Shown in pieces: positions 54,233 through 63,356 of a stretch of DNA of 64,000 bases. The DNA is from Eulemur rufifrons (Eukaryota; Chordata; Mammalia; Primates; Lemuridae), in contig NC_090983.1 in NCBI RefSeq assembly GCF_041146395.1, positions 65,851,501 through 65,915,500 of the forward strand. The letters are read 5' to 3'. Within the stretch, counting starts at the first letter, position 1. Every line of letters starts with the position of its first letter. The position numbers were made by a program, and so were the translations under genes. The notes beneath the pieces were generated by a model that saw only the letters and a program-made list of their open reading frames with translations, did no database searches and was not told the origin of the DNA.

Positions 54233-54569
54233 GGGCCCGGGGCGGCAGAGCTGGTGGGGACTGTCTGGCCACAGGACGTGCTGTAGGCCACGGGCTCCAT
54301 CCCTGGAACTGGAGCCTCACGATCTTCCCCAGTGGAAATTAGGGGCTGTTGCCAGACATAGTGGGATAGATGCTGGTGGACAAAAAGTAGGAACTTTCCA
54401 TTACTTTCACCATTTGTATCTTTATGCAATTTTTCCTTATGGTGCTATATTTTTACCATCATTAGCTTTTTCTGGTTTGGGGACTGTATCTCCAATTTCT
54501 TTTGCTTCCTCCAAAGCCTAGAATTACTCCGAAGTATTTTAGAGATGATGTGGTCCAACTCTAACCTCT

Positions 54570-54680
54570 TTACAGAAGAGAATCATGAGGCTCAGATAAA
54601 GTCTAGAATTGTGCAAAGTCCCCCAACTAAATGGAGCTGGAAGCTGGACACAGCTCTCCCGATTCCTAGTGCTGGCTTCG
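54570..54680 (-). mobile_element. MIR SINE fragment, antisense
   Basis: 'cagaagagaatcatgaggctcagataaag' then 'tgtgcaaagtcccccaactaaatggagctgg' follows the reverse MIR core with divergence. Confidence 0.5.
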
Positions 54681-54972
54681 TTCATGGAACAAAGGCTAGA
54701 TTTGGGATGCCACCAAGGACTGGTGGGGGTGACGGGTCTAACCCTTTCGCAGCCTCCACCAGCATCCCCTGAATAACCCGTGTGCCCAATGGCAGGGGCC
54801 CTGCTCCCCGACCATGGCGCTGCCCCCAAGTCCTTCCACACAGAAGTCCTGGAACTGCCCCATGTGCAGTCGACAGCTTTTCTTCAGCAACACTAATGAG
54901 ACTCAAGCTTCCAGGCCATAAATGACAGGTTCGCATATGGGAAACGCTAGGTGGTAGTGCCTTATTTTAAAA

Positions 54973-55535
54973 TTTTTTTTTTTTTTTTTTTTTTTAAGAG
55001 TAAAAACTTTATTTGAAGAACAGCCTTGCTATTCCTCCTGGGAAAGCTGCCAGCGGACAGTTCATCGCTGCTGGGCCAGAGGGGTGTGCATTTGCCCGTG
55101 AGGCAGGGCTGCAGTTCTGCGGTCTATAAAGCAAGGGGGATGGGCAGCTTCGCAGGAGCAGCACCAGCCACCATGACACAGCCCAGGAGGGACCGCCTGA
55201 CATCCTCCTGCAGACACTCAGGGTGTCCTGGCCAGTCTCCTGTGGCAGAGGAGCCAGGGGACAGCTTGCTTTTGTGCTTGGGCCCAGCATGGTGCCCGAC
55301 ACTCAGGAGGAATGGATACATTCACTCGGTGAAGAGCAGGGCCAGAGTGGCTGCCCCTCTGTGACATGTGCACTTGCTGGGCAATGGCACCTGTCTTCTG
55401 GGCCATCTCCAAGGTGACGGGGCACCTGGTGGCATGAGCAGGAGATGGGTTGAACAATCCATAGTTCTCATCAAGAGCATTACAGTGGGCTATGTCTCTG
55501 TGTGTGTGGTTTTGATTTTCTTCTAAGAACAATCA
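54973..55535 (-). pseudogene. Retrocopy 3' end, parent unknown
   Basis: The plus strand has a (T)23 tract at 54973-54995, then the reverse of 'aaataaag...actctt'. Read on the minus strand this is an mRNA-like 3' end with AATAAA (55009-55014 region) about 15 bases before a poly-A tail. No LINE or SINE sequence is present, so a processed mRNA copy is the simplest reading. A 104-codon frame (55218-55532 minus) and two overlapping frames are broken, and I cannot name the parent. A 15/16-base match to the 5' flank TTATTTTAAAATTTTT occurs at 56493-56508; if it is a target duplication, the copy would be about 1.5 kb. Confidence 0.5.
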
Positions 55536-57110
55536 TCCAGCTTCTCTTTAATCAGTCGTTGCAGCGGTCAGAAGCCATCACGGAGGCTGGTGGGAGTGGT
55601 TAGTGCATTTCATTATGAAAATGGCCTGGCTGTCCTCTCCGAGGAGGGCACGAGATGACACCCTGTGTGGCTTCTCTCCTCACCCATGCACTTGCTCTCA
55701 TTTCAGTGGCCAGCCAGCTGGCGGTGCAGAGCTGAGGGGACAGTCAGAGCGGCATAAATATTCAGTAATAAGCTCCACGCAAGTGCAGGAAATCTTGTCT
55801 TTATCATCTGAGAAGAGCTTCTGTCAAGAGAAGCAGTGTCTGGTGTGAGGCAGAGAAGTGGAGAGAGGGGCCAAGGAGGGAGAGAGAGGAGGGCCCGACC
55901 CTGAGACACACGTCACACATGTGGTGCCTTCCTGGGCTGACCAGGGACGTCCTTTCTGCAGGCCCGGCTGAGGCCCCGCAGCGGCGTGGGAGCAAGCACA
56001 GACAGTGGGAGAGCGCCAGGGGAGAGCGGCGCCAGGAGGGTGCTGGGATACAGCCTGGGGGAGATGGGAGGGAGGGTGCTTGGGGTCCTGCCTGGCTCCG
56101 ACTTCAGCCAGGACGTGCTGGGGCCCTCCCAGGAACGCCCTCTTCCTGCTTCGGACCTTCAGCAGGGGTTTGGGGGGTTCCCCTGTGGGTCCGGAGGCTG
56201 TGGACTGTGGGGTGACACCACCCAGGGCTGCTGGCCCCAGGGAAAGCTCCCTTGCCAACAAGGAGGAACCAGCGTGGGTAAGTCACTGAGCGTGTCCAGG
56301 AGGCTTTAGCTGATGCGTCCTCCAGGGGCAGCCAGCTGGAGGGGGTCCAGTCCTGCCCTGGCCTCCCCCTGGCCGTTCTGCTCCTCCACGGCCCAGCCAG
56401 CAACCACCTGGCCCTCACTCCAGCACTGTGTGGGGCCTCTACAGCTACCGAGCACATCCTCGAATGCTTCTTTTGTGTGTGTGCCTATGTTTTTATTTTG
56501 AAATTTTTCTTCCTTCTTGTCTAGGTGGAAAACACTTCCAGGTGAAGAGCTGGCTCCATCTTCTCTGTCTTCCCATCTGTCCCCTGCACCCGAGGAGAGC
56601 TGTTTGAAGCCACACACCTCCTGCTCCTGAGCCCATCTTCCTTCTCACATGCAAACTGCACACACCTGCGGGAGACAGACGTGTTTTTCTAACCACACTG
56701 TACTCAGAATTTTTCTTTGCTCAAAAGTTAAGCTCCCAGAATGTGTGTGTATGTGTTCATGTGTTGGCCAACTTTTGCCTACCTTAAAAACAAATTACCT
56801 CTAATATATCTGCTTGCATCACTTTGAGACCCACAGGTGCCCTAGTGGGGTCTCTCACCCTAAAAGGCATTGAATTCATTGCAGGCTTTGTGTTTGGAGA
56901 GTGAATGTGAAATGTCCAGAGGTAGCAGCAACCCAGAGCCATAGCACAAAGTCATTCTCGTCCTACATGTGGGACACAGGCAACACAAAAGCAGCAGTCA
57001 TCTTTCTCCAGCAACCACTCACATCAGAGGTCCCTCCTTGGCCTTCCCCCTGCTGCAGATCAATTTAATTACAGGCACGGATGCCCACTGGGGGTGGGGA
57101 GTGAACTGGC
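55536..57110. other. Unassigned GC-rich sequence
   Basis: No gene. Overlapping frames on both strands at 55824-56617 reflect GC-richness. A G-quadruplex motif lies at 56057-56085. An AT-rich island at about 55750-55815 ('cataaatattcagtaataagc') sits in GC-rich flanks and could be a conserved element. It may also include the 5' part of the retrocopy at 54973. Confidence 0.4.
56057..56085 (+). other. G-quadruplex motif, five runs
   Basis: GGGGG (56057-56061), GGG (56066-56068), GGG (56070-56072), GGG (56074-56076) and GGGG (56082-56085), with loops of 4, 1, 1 and 5. Confidence 0.6.
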
Positions 57111-57114
57111 AACC

Positions 57115-57202
57115 TTGGATTTCAATAAAGTCCAAACTGCTTTGAAATCCAAAGACAGCCAACCTTCAATTATCCACACTGAGGAAAGGGAGCGTGGATA
57201 AT
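57115..57202. repeat. Two consecutive inverted repeats
   Basis: Hairpin 1: TTGGATTTCA (57115-57124) with TGAAATCCAA (57143-57152), loop 18. Hairpin 2: ATTATCCAC (57169-57177) with GTGGATAAT (57194-57202), loop 16. Both arm pairs are perfect. They may be the remains of a MITE I cannot name, or a structured or regulatory element. Confidence 0.6.
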
Positions 57203-57920
57203 CCTGAACAGCAGATGATTAAAAAAATCATTGCTTTTGGCTTTTGGGAGGTACCATATGCTATTTGCAACAGAGCAGCAAAATTTCCTCTTGAGCTGTG
57301 TTTTGCTCAGATTAATATTGCAATGAGCTTGCATTTCTCCTCATGTGCCAGCTGCCAGCAGAGGGGGTCAGACAGAAGGGTCTGTCCAGAAGCACGTCAA
57401 GTGGCAGGGAAGGATGGCTGAAGTACCAACGGAAGCCAAAGGCTCTGGGTCTCCCGTCTCTTAACTGGAAAAGAGAGAAGGCATAAGGGGGAAAAAAAAA
57501 AAAAGGAAAGAAAGTAAACCAACAAATGAAAAACTCCCAATGCAGGGACCAGACACAAGAGGGCAAATTCCCCTGGAGCATCGCCTTTCTATCATCAAGC
57601 TTCCCAAGTGTATGTTTTCTGACTGCATTGCAGGAACCATCTCTTTAGAACCCTCTCTTCTTAACGCCTGGTCTACTCTGTCCATGGCAGGTGACCAGCG
57701 CTCGCCTCCTTGCCTTGGCTTATGCCATGAGTCCTGCTTGAGCTGCCCTTCTCTCCTGCCCACAGCACAGGATTCTCAGCCTGTTTGGAGGTGGGAAGAG
57801 TTGCTGTGCTAGACTTCTTGGTGTTCCCTTTAACACCCAGCACAGTGTCGGGTACATGGCAGGTGCACCCTGCTGGAAGACTGATGGACTAAATTCTGCA
57901 GCAAGCTGCAAAGACACCAA
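57203..57920. other. Unassigned sequence with L2-like tail
   Basis: No gene. A CTCF-like forward match CCAGCAGAGGGG at 57355-57366 differs from the core at the last base. 57805-57895 resembles an L2 3' tail ('cacccagcacagtgtcgggtacatggcagg'). Confidence 0.4.
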
Positions 57921-57924
57921 GCCA

Positions 57925-58035
57925 GTCAATGGCTCTCAAGCTTGAGTGGCCTGTGACTTTCCTGGGGGTCTTGGAGAAAGTTTCCCGTTTCTGTAGGTTG
58001 GGGTTCAGAGTTGAGCATTTTCAATGAGCGTGCAG
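57925..58035 (+). mobile_element. MER5-like hAT-Charlie fragment
   Basis: Starts 'caatggctctcaagcttgagtgg' and includes 'ttctgtaggttggggttcagagttgagcatttt', a degraded MER5A order. Confidence 0.5.
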
Positions 58036-58680
58036 GTGGACTGCTTGCTGGGAAGTCATCCGTCAACACACACGTCACCAGCACACACACCGAACAACTT
58101 CCACCCTCGTGTTCCATTCCCAAAGATGAAACCAAAAGGCCAAAAACGGACACTGAGAAACACAGCACTGGAGCTATTACTGTTATCTCGCATTCTTCCC
58201 AATGCTGATTTCAACATTTTCTTAAATAGAAGAAAACTGCAAAGAGTAGAGGCTAAAATAGTGCAGAGATTTGCAACAGAGTCTCTGCATTTCTTTGACC
58301 CAAAGCTGCACATTTCCCAACTTTTTAGCGTCTCTGACAAGGAGGTGCAGCCGGCAACCGGTGGTACGTGGCTCTCGGCACTGGGTGCAGCGCAGTGCGC
58401 GTGCGCCAACTTGATCCTCGCTCCCCACTCCGCTGTCACACTTCAGTGGGTTGCATGCATTGCTGGTTGTACACATGTTGAGTTTCACTGCCATTTAAGT
58501 GATGTCAAAAAGATTATTATGACAGTTTGACATTGAAATGAAAAACCATTGCGTACACAGAAGAGCATGAAAACATAGGAGCAGGGCATAAAATTGATGT
58601 TAGTGAAACAAACATTTGTTGGAGGAATAATCACACTTCTATATTTCTTGCAAAGAAGAAACCAATGGGATCAATTGCCT
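58036..58680. other. Unassigned sequence with CpG cluster and 168-codon frame
   Basis: About ten CpGs lie within 58325-58435. A 168-codon plus frame (58024-58530) crosses it, beginning in the MER5-like fragment, and overlaps a 127-codon minus frame. I recognise neither protein. The 3' part (58440-58560) is AT-rich, repeat-free and free of obvious decay signs. Confidence 0.35.
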
Positions 58681-58685
58681 TTTAG

Positions 58686-58850
58686 CTCCGCTACTCAAAC
58701 TGTGGTGCTGGGACCGGCAGTGTTGGCTTCACCTGGGAGCCTGTGAGAACTGCAGGTGCTCAGGCTCTGGCAAGACCTATTTTATATCTGTTTAACAAGC
58801 TCCCCAGGTGATTTGTACGAACATGGAAGTTTGAGAAGCATAGCTTTAAA
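58686..58850 (+). mobile_element. MER5A hAT-Charlie element
   Basis: 'ctccgctactcaaactgtggtgc', 'ggcttcacctgggagcctgtgagaactgcagg' (58725-58756), 'tgtttaacaagctccccaggtgat' and 'gtttgagaagc' give a near-complete MER5A on the plus strand with inverted ends. Confidence 0.85.
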
Positions 58851-60196
58851 CGGGACTTAAGAAGGGAAAGATATACACATGTAGATAAAGCTGAGTTATG
58901 TTTTGTCACCAAGATATGCACAGAAGGATCATCTATCACACACTAGGCAAAAAAGCTTGCAAAGAGAGATGTCAGCGGCTCAGAAGAAAATAAGTGTGTC
59001 ACCAATTTACTTGAAAGCTCAGAGGACACTATTGCATAGAAAAACCTGGGCATCAATGACTGAAAAGTGATTCAGAAGAGGGAGGACGTGAACAAGTTTT
59101 ATGGGACACCTTATTTCACTTGTGTTTCCCTTTTTAGATACATACAAGAGTGATACATGGTAACAGATGTTTAAATAAATCTAAAAGAGCTCTTTCAATG
59201 AGGAAAAAAAATGAGGAAAGGAAGCATTGTGTCATAGTTTAATTAGGAACATTCTTTTTCCTTTAACAATATGTAAAATGAGTGTATCTTACAATTAAAG
59301 ACATTTCAGATTTAATGAAATATTAAGTAACAGTTTCACACACTTTACCACAATTGCCTTTTCTTTTACAGTTTAAATTTCAATACCCATTGTCTTCACT
59401 CTGATGATTACTGACATCAAGATATTTTACATAAAAAAATGAAATTTTGAGTTTGTAGATACTAGTTTCTAAATTTTACATGTTTTAAGGGCCACCTATT
59501 CAATGCCATTAATCTCCTGGGAAAAGAGCAGGTTGTTTGCTCTAGCCTCTTTAACTTTAGAATTCAGAAGGTTAAATAATAGAACACATATCAGGTGAGG
59601 GTAGAACTGAGGCAGAGAGACTTTGGTTCAGACTGACTTTTACAGTTATATATCCTTTTTTTCTATTGCCAACAATGGCAATTGCATTTTTAAAAACCTA
59701 TTAGCTGCTTTCACTATGTTACCCGAGAAGCCTGTAAAAATAGGCATTTTTTTTTTTTTTTAAAAACAAATGAGACCAGAGAAATGATATAACTGGTCCA
59801 AGAAAGATAGTCAGTGGTCAGACCAGAATTCAAAGGAGGCATCGCCCCGACCCACTGAGCCAGCGTCTCTGCAGTGGCAGCTCCGCCATGCGCGTTGGAG
59901 CCCGTAGCCTGGGGACAACCACTGCCAAACCCTCCGGTGACAGTTTATTTGAAAATCATTCCTCAGCGTTAGTGAATAATCCATACACTGTCTTCTGTGG
60001 ACTTGAAGGTCCTCAGCCGAGTTGCTGTCCTGACTCTGCCCTTTTGCTGAATAATGAAGGTCTTAGGATGCGAGAGCTCCTTGCCTTTGAATACGGACCC
60101 AGCCGCCACCTGCTCTCGACTGTGACGCAGCCTGCAGGAACTCAGGTTTTACTTGCTGTGTAAAATGTCCCCATTTCTTGCAGAGTGTCCTTGGAG
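58851..60196. other. Unassigned AT-rich sequence
   Basis: No gene or confidently assigned repeat. Poly-T at 59748-59761. A GC-richer patch lies at 59830-60160 with a 91-codon frame of no known identity. Confidence 0.4.
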
Positions 60197-60223
60197 TTTT
60201 TTTTTTTTTTTTTTTTTTTTTTT
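60197..60223 (-). repeat. Poly-T tract, 27 bases
   Basis: (T)27 followed by 'ccccaggttgagctcagttc'. It looks like the reversed poly-A tail of a minus-strand retroposed sequence spanning some 130 bp (to about 60345), but I cannot identify the source RNA. The GC- and CpG-rich body differs from the AT-rich flanks. Confidence 0.6.
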
Positions 60224-60317
60224 CCCCAGGTTGAGCTCAGTTCACTTCGCCGGCTATCATTTAGGATCATACTGTGGGACTCACCCTATGCCCGACCCTG
60301 GGGCGCCATCTCCTTGC

Positions 60318-60330
60318 TAACCTTTGACCC
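60318..60330 (-). promoter_or_regulatory. DR1-like motif, one mismatch
   Basis: Plus strand TAACCTTTGACCC is the inverse of GGGTCAAAGGTTA, one mismatch from a DR1/HNF4-type site in the second half-site. It lies inside the possible retroposed block. Confidence 0.25.
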
Positions 60331-60439
60331 CGCTTCATAGCCTCGATAACCCTTCTCCCCAAGATCCTCGCTCCTTTCTAATTAACTCAAAATGCTAAAG
60401 TTATTCCTCTTACTTCTCATTAATTACATTAGCGAGTTT

Positions 60440-60610
60440 CCATCTTTGCCAACATTGGAATCACCTGGGGATAATGACAAACAGTTTCCAGGGCTTAGGC
60501 CATGCCTCCTGCTAAGCAAATCAGAATCTCTGGAGTGTGGGGGGGGATCCAGGGATGACAGTTTTTAAACTTTGCAGGTGATTTCAATATGCAACCAAGT
60601 TTGTGAGGCA
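60440..60610 (+). mobile_element. MER5A-like hAT-Charlie fragment
   Basis: 'aacattggaatcacctggggataatg', 'tccagggcttaggccatgcc' and 'caaatcagaatctctggagtgtgggg', followed by 'caggtgatttcaatatgcaacc', follow the MER5A order. Confidence 0.75.
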
Positions 60611-60724
60611 GCAAATCACGTTACCTCCTTTAGCTGTGCACGAACTCTATTATTATCCTTTCCAATTAAGTTCTTCGCTTTAAGTTAAAAGCCCTTCAAA
60701 AATAATCTTCCCTTGCCTATATGA

Positions 60725-60980
60725 ACACTTTTCAAAAATAACTTTTTTATTACAAAACATACACATTTTTATTATGCAATCTTTAGTTTTGCCAATACAG
60801 CCAAGGGAAGAGAAGGAACTACAAATCTTCAGTGATCTTACCACGAGGCAGTAACTACTAACATGTTCATGGGGACACCTCCTGCGTCTTTGTCTCTATG
60901 TTGTGCATGTGCATCTTATTATACATATGGTTTTGTAGCCTGCTTTATGTCACCTGAACATCTTTTCAATTGAACTTTTC
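60725..60980 (-). mobile_element. Possible L1M 3' UTR fragment, antisense
   Basis: AT-rich text with 'tattacaaaacatacacattttt', 'catcttattatacatatggttttgtagcctgc' and 'atcttttcaattgaac' resembles antisense old-L1 3' sequence. The match is loose. Confidence 0.4.
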
Positions 60981-61079
60981 AACCTTTTTTCCTCCTGTGT
61001 CCTGACCTCCATAACTTTAAATAAGTCAATCTTTCTCGGGCCTTTCAACTTGACCTTCTGCTGTGAATTCTGAAGCCTC

Positions 61080-61895
61080 CTTTTATCTGGCCGATTCAGT
61101 TCAGATGCACTAAACCTGCTCCTTCTGGAGTCACCGTCTTTCCAAATGGCTCTACCATCTGGCCACCCAACTGCTCAAGGCAGATCTGTCTGAGGTCATC
61201 CTAGATTCTTTGGACACCTTACGCTGCATTTCTAACCAACTGTCAAAGCATGTCCATTTTGCCTCTTGTTTTTTGAATCCATACCCATCTCTCTGGTTGG
61301 AGCCACCCCTATCTTGTGCCTCCATTGCCATGGCCTCCTAACCTCTCTCTCCTTTATCCCCAGCCTTGCTCCCCTAGACGACTCCCCACACCATCTAGGC
61401 GATATCACAAAGTCACTCCCATTACCTTTGGGGTAAAGTCCACACTCATTACTAAGGCTTTCAAAACCCACATGATCCAGCACCTGCTTAAACCATGCCT
61501 CCCCCTCCCCTTCTCCCATGACCCCAACACACACCCGGTCTGTGGGGCTTCAGAAACACCACCTCCCTCTTCATTCTGCCCAAAACACGTTTCTCGTTCC
61601 TTCTTCTAGCAGATGCCTGTTCATCTTGCAGGTCTCAGATGGTTCCTCACTTCCCTGGACAAGTCCTCCTTGACTCCCCCCAAAGCTGGATTAGATGCCC
61701 CTCTTTGTGCACCCCTAATATCCTGGACCTCTCCTATCAGAGCACGTCAAACTGAAGTGCAATGGCCTCTTTGTTTGGCTGTGTTCCCTCCAGACTGGGG
61801 CACAGGGCCATGTCTGTTTTGCTTAACATAATGTCCCCAGCATCTAGGAACAAATAATTGAAACATAAGTGAACAATAAATGATTGAATCCCTTG
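61080..61895 (+). mobile_element. L2 LINE ORF2 end and 3' UTR
   Basis: Plus-strand L2 in order: 'gaggtcatcctagattctttgg', 'cctctctggttggagccacccctatc' region (61290-61317), 'gggtaaagtccacactcattactaagg' (61431-61457), 'ctccttgactccccccaaag', 'ctccagactggggcacagggccatgtctg' and the 'aacaataaatgattgaat' tail. One of the longest L2 copies here, with broken frames. Confidence 0.85.
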
Positions 61896-62079
61896 CTACC
61901 ACATCATGTGTTCTTTCCGCACAAGAGGTGCCTTTTCTGTATTGTGCTCTCAGCTGCTACACAGAACATTAGCAGGGCAGGGGGTGCCTCCACAGAGCAA
62001 TGGGGCCCCATGGTGACGGGAGGGCTTCTTCCTGCCCTATAGACCAGTCTCCCAAACTTTCTGTGCCTCACGGCCTTTC

Positions 62080-62098
62080 TTTTTTTTTTTTTTTTTTT
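62080..62098 (-). repeat. Poly-T tract, 19 bases
   Basis: (T)19 followed by CT-rich sequence. Possibly a reversed poly-A tail, but no retroposon is recognisable next to it. Confidence 0.7.
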
Positions 62099-62321
62099 CC
62101 TCCTCTTGCTGGCTTCCTTGAAGGCCGCTTTGCAACCTTCAAGTCAAGTTAGCCAAGTTGCATTTTGTATGAGCTTAGGTTTATTTTTCACAGTGGAGGC
62201 TCCTTATCTCTTCATGAATAATAGACATCATTGTAACCCAGAACTCTGTAGCTTTTCAAATGGAATCATGTTCATGAATATCTGGTGTTAGCTTGCTGTT
62301 GATACCAACAGTCCCAACACT

Positions 62322-62512
62322 TTAGTATTGGCCAGGAAAAAAAAAAAAAAAAAAAAAAAAGTTGGAAAAATCAGAGATAGGGAGGCACAGTTTCTAGCCT
62401 TTCTTTCAAGGAGTTTGCTTTTCTTCAAAATGTTGCGAGTTAGTGCCTCCGAATTAGCTGGGCGACACCATTTGGTGATGATTCAGGTTTTGCAGAGTCT
62501 TAGGCATATATG
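62322..62512 (+). repeat. Local direct duplication, copy 1
   Basis: Shares with 63151-63309 a colinear run: 'tttagtattggcc', 'gatagggaggc', 'tctttcaaggagtttgctt', 'ttagtgcctccgaattagctgggcgac' (62440-62466) and 'tcaggttttgcagagtcttaggc'. It differs by a (A)24 expansion at 62337-62360. Confidence 0.75.
62337..62360 (+). repeat. Poly-A tract, 24 bases
   Basis: (A)24 inside duplication copy 1, where copy 2 has only a short A-rich stretch. It is an expansion rather than a retroposon tail. Confidence 0.85.
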
Positions 62513-63150
62513 ATTTGGGGGCCTTCTTTAAGAAAACGGGTAAAAAGTTATAAATATATTACTTATAGGCCTTGAAAAGTGCCTGTACAAGTAGGGGCTC
62601 ATTAAAATCAGCCTTCGTTAGATAAATCTGCTCTTCAACTTCTGCCATAATTTGTATCATTGGAGAAACTGAGGCCTACACAGTAGTATAATGGGAGTTA
62701 GCTGAGCGGGAGTTAGCTTAAAGACTGTCGGCTAACTGATCCCTCCCACTGCAGGCCTGCATCATTGTCGAGCTAGACAGACTTTAAAAATTAGCTACAT
62801 GTGTAACAAAGTAACACCTGTAACCCATAAATGTGAAATATTAAAAAAATTAGCTAAATCCTTAGAGTTCCCCATTTCATTCACACTGGCCGAACCAGAG
62901 GGGTAAAAACACAGAGGTAAAAAAAATATTTTTTTCAACAAATTCAGCCTTGATGTGGGCAAGCTGCTTGGTTTGGTGGGAAGAACCCTGGGCTGGGAGC
63001 TGGGAAGGGCAGTTTCTTGTTCATACAAAATAGACCTACGAAAATAGACCTGCTTGTGCCGATTTGGAAATGGGTAAGTCTTGAGCCAGATAGGTTTCTA
63101 CTACACATTAGTAGGAAGAAATGCAGATTTTGAACTCCAGGGAGTTGAGA
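62513..63150. other. Unassigned sequence between duplicate copies
   Basis: AT-rich, no gene or named repeat. It contains a small near-repeat ('aaaatagacctacgaaaatagacctgc', 63028-63054). Confidence 0.4.
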
Positions 63151-63307
63151 ATTTGGTATTGGCAAAAGCAGAGGTAGGGAGCCATGGGGTTTCCAGTCTT
63201 TCTCTCAAGGAGTTTGCTTTCCTTTTTCAAAATATTGTAATCTTTAGTGCCTTTGAATTAGCTGGGTGACATCATTTGGCGCTGGATCAGGTTTTACAGA
63301 GTCTTAG

Positions 63308-63309
<2 letters not shown>
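63151..63309 (+). repeat. Local direct duplication, copy 2
   Basis: Colinear with 62322-62512 at roughly 80 percent identity by eye: 'ttggtattggc', 'gaggtagggagcc', 'tctctcaaggagtttgctt', 'ttagtgcctttgaattagctgggtgac' (63244-63270) and 'tcaggttttacagagtcttaggc'. It ends at the TG microsatellite. Confidence 0.75.
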
Positions 63310-63348
<39 letters not shown>

Positions 63349-63356
63349 TATATATG
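63310..63356 (+). repeat. (TG)n(TA)n microsatellite
   Basis: About 15 TG units followed by imperfect TA units. It lies exactly where duplication copy 2 stops matching copy 1. Confidence 0.92.

Noticed and set aside
53764..54429. Longest open frame in the window, 221 codons on the minus strand
   Set aside because: It lies mostly inside an antisense L2 element, has low-complexity Ser/Pro content and no recognisable domain. Read as L2-derived sequence, not a gene.
37431..57366. Further CTCF-like matches (1003, 24181, 27479, 34755, 57355)
   Set aside because: Each differs from the core at one or more informative positions. I kept only the two best as features and mention the ones at 1003 and 57355 in passing.
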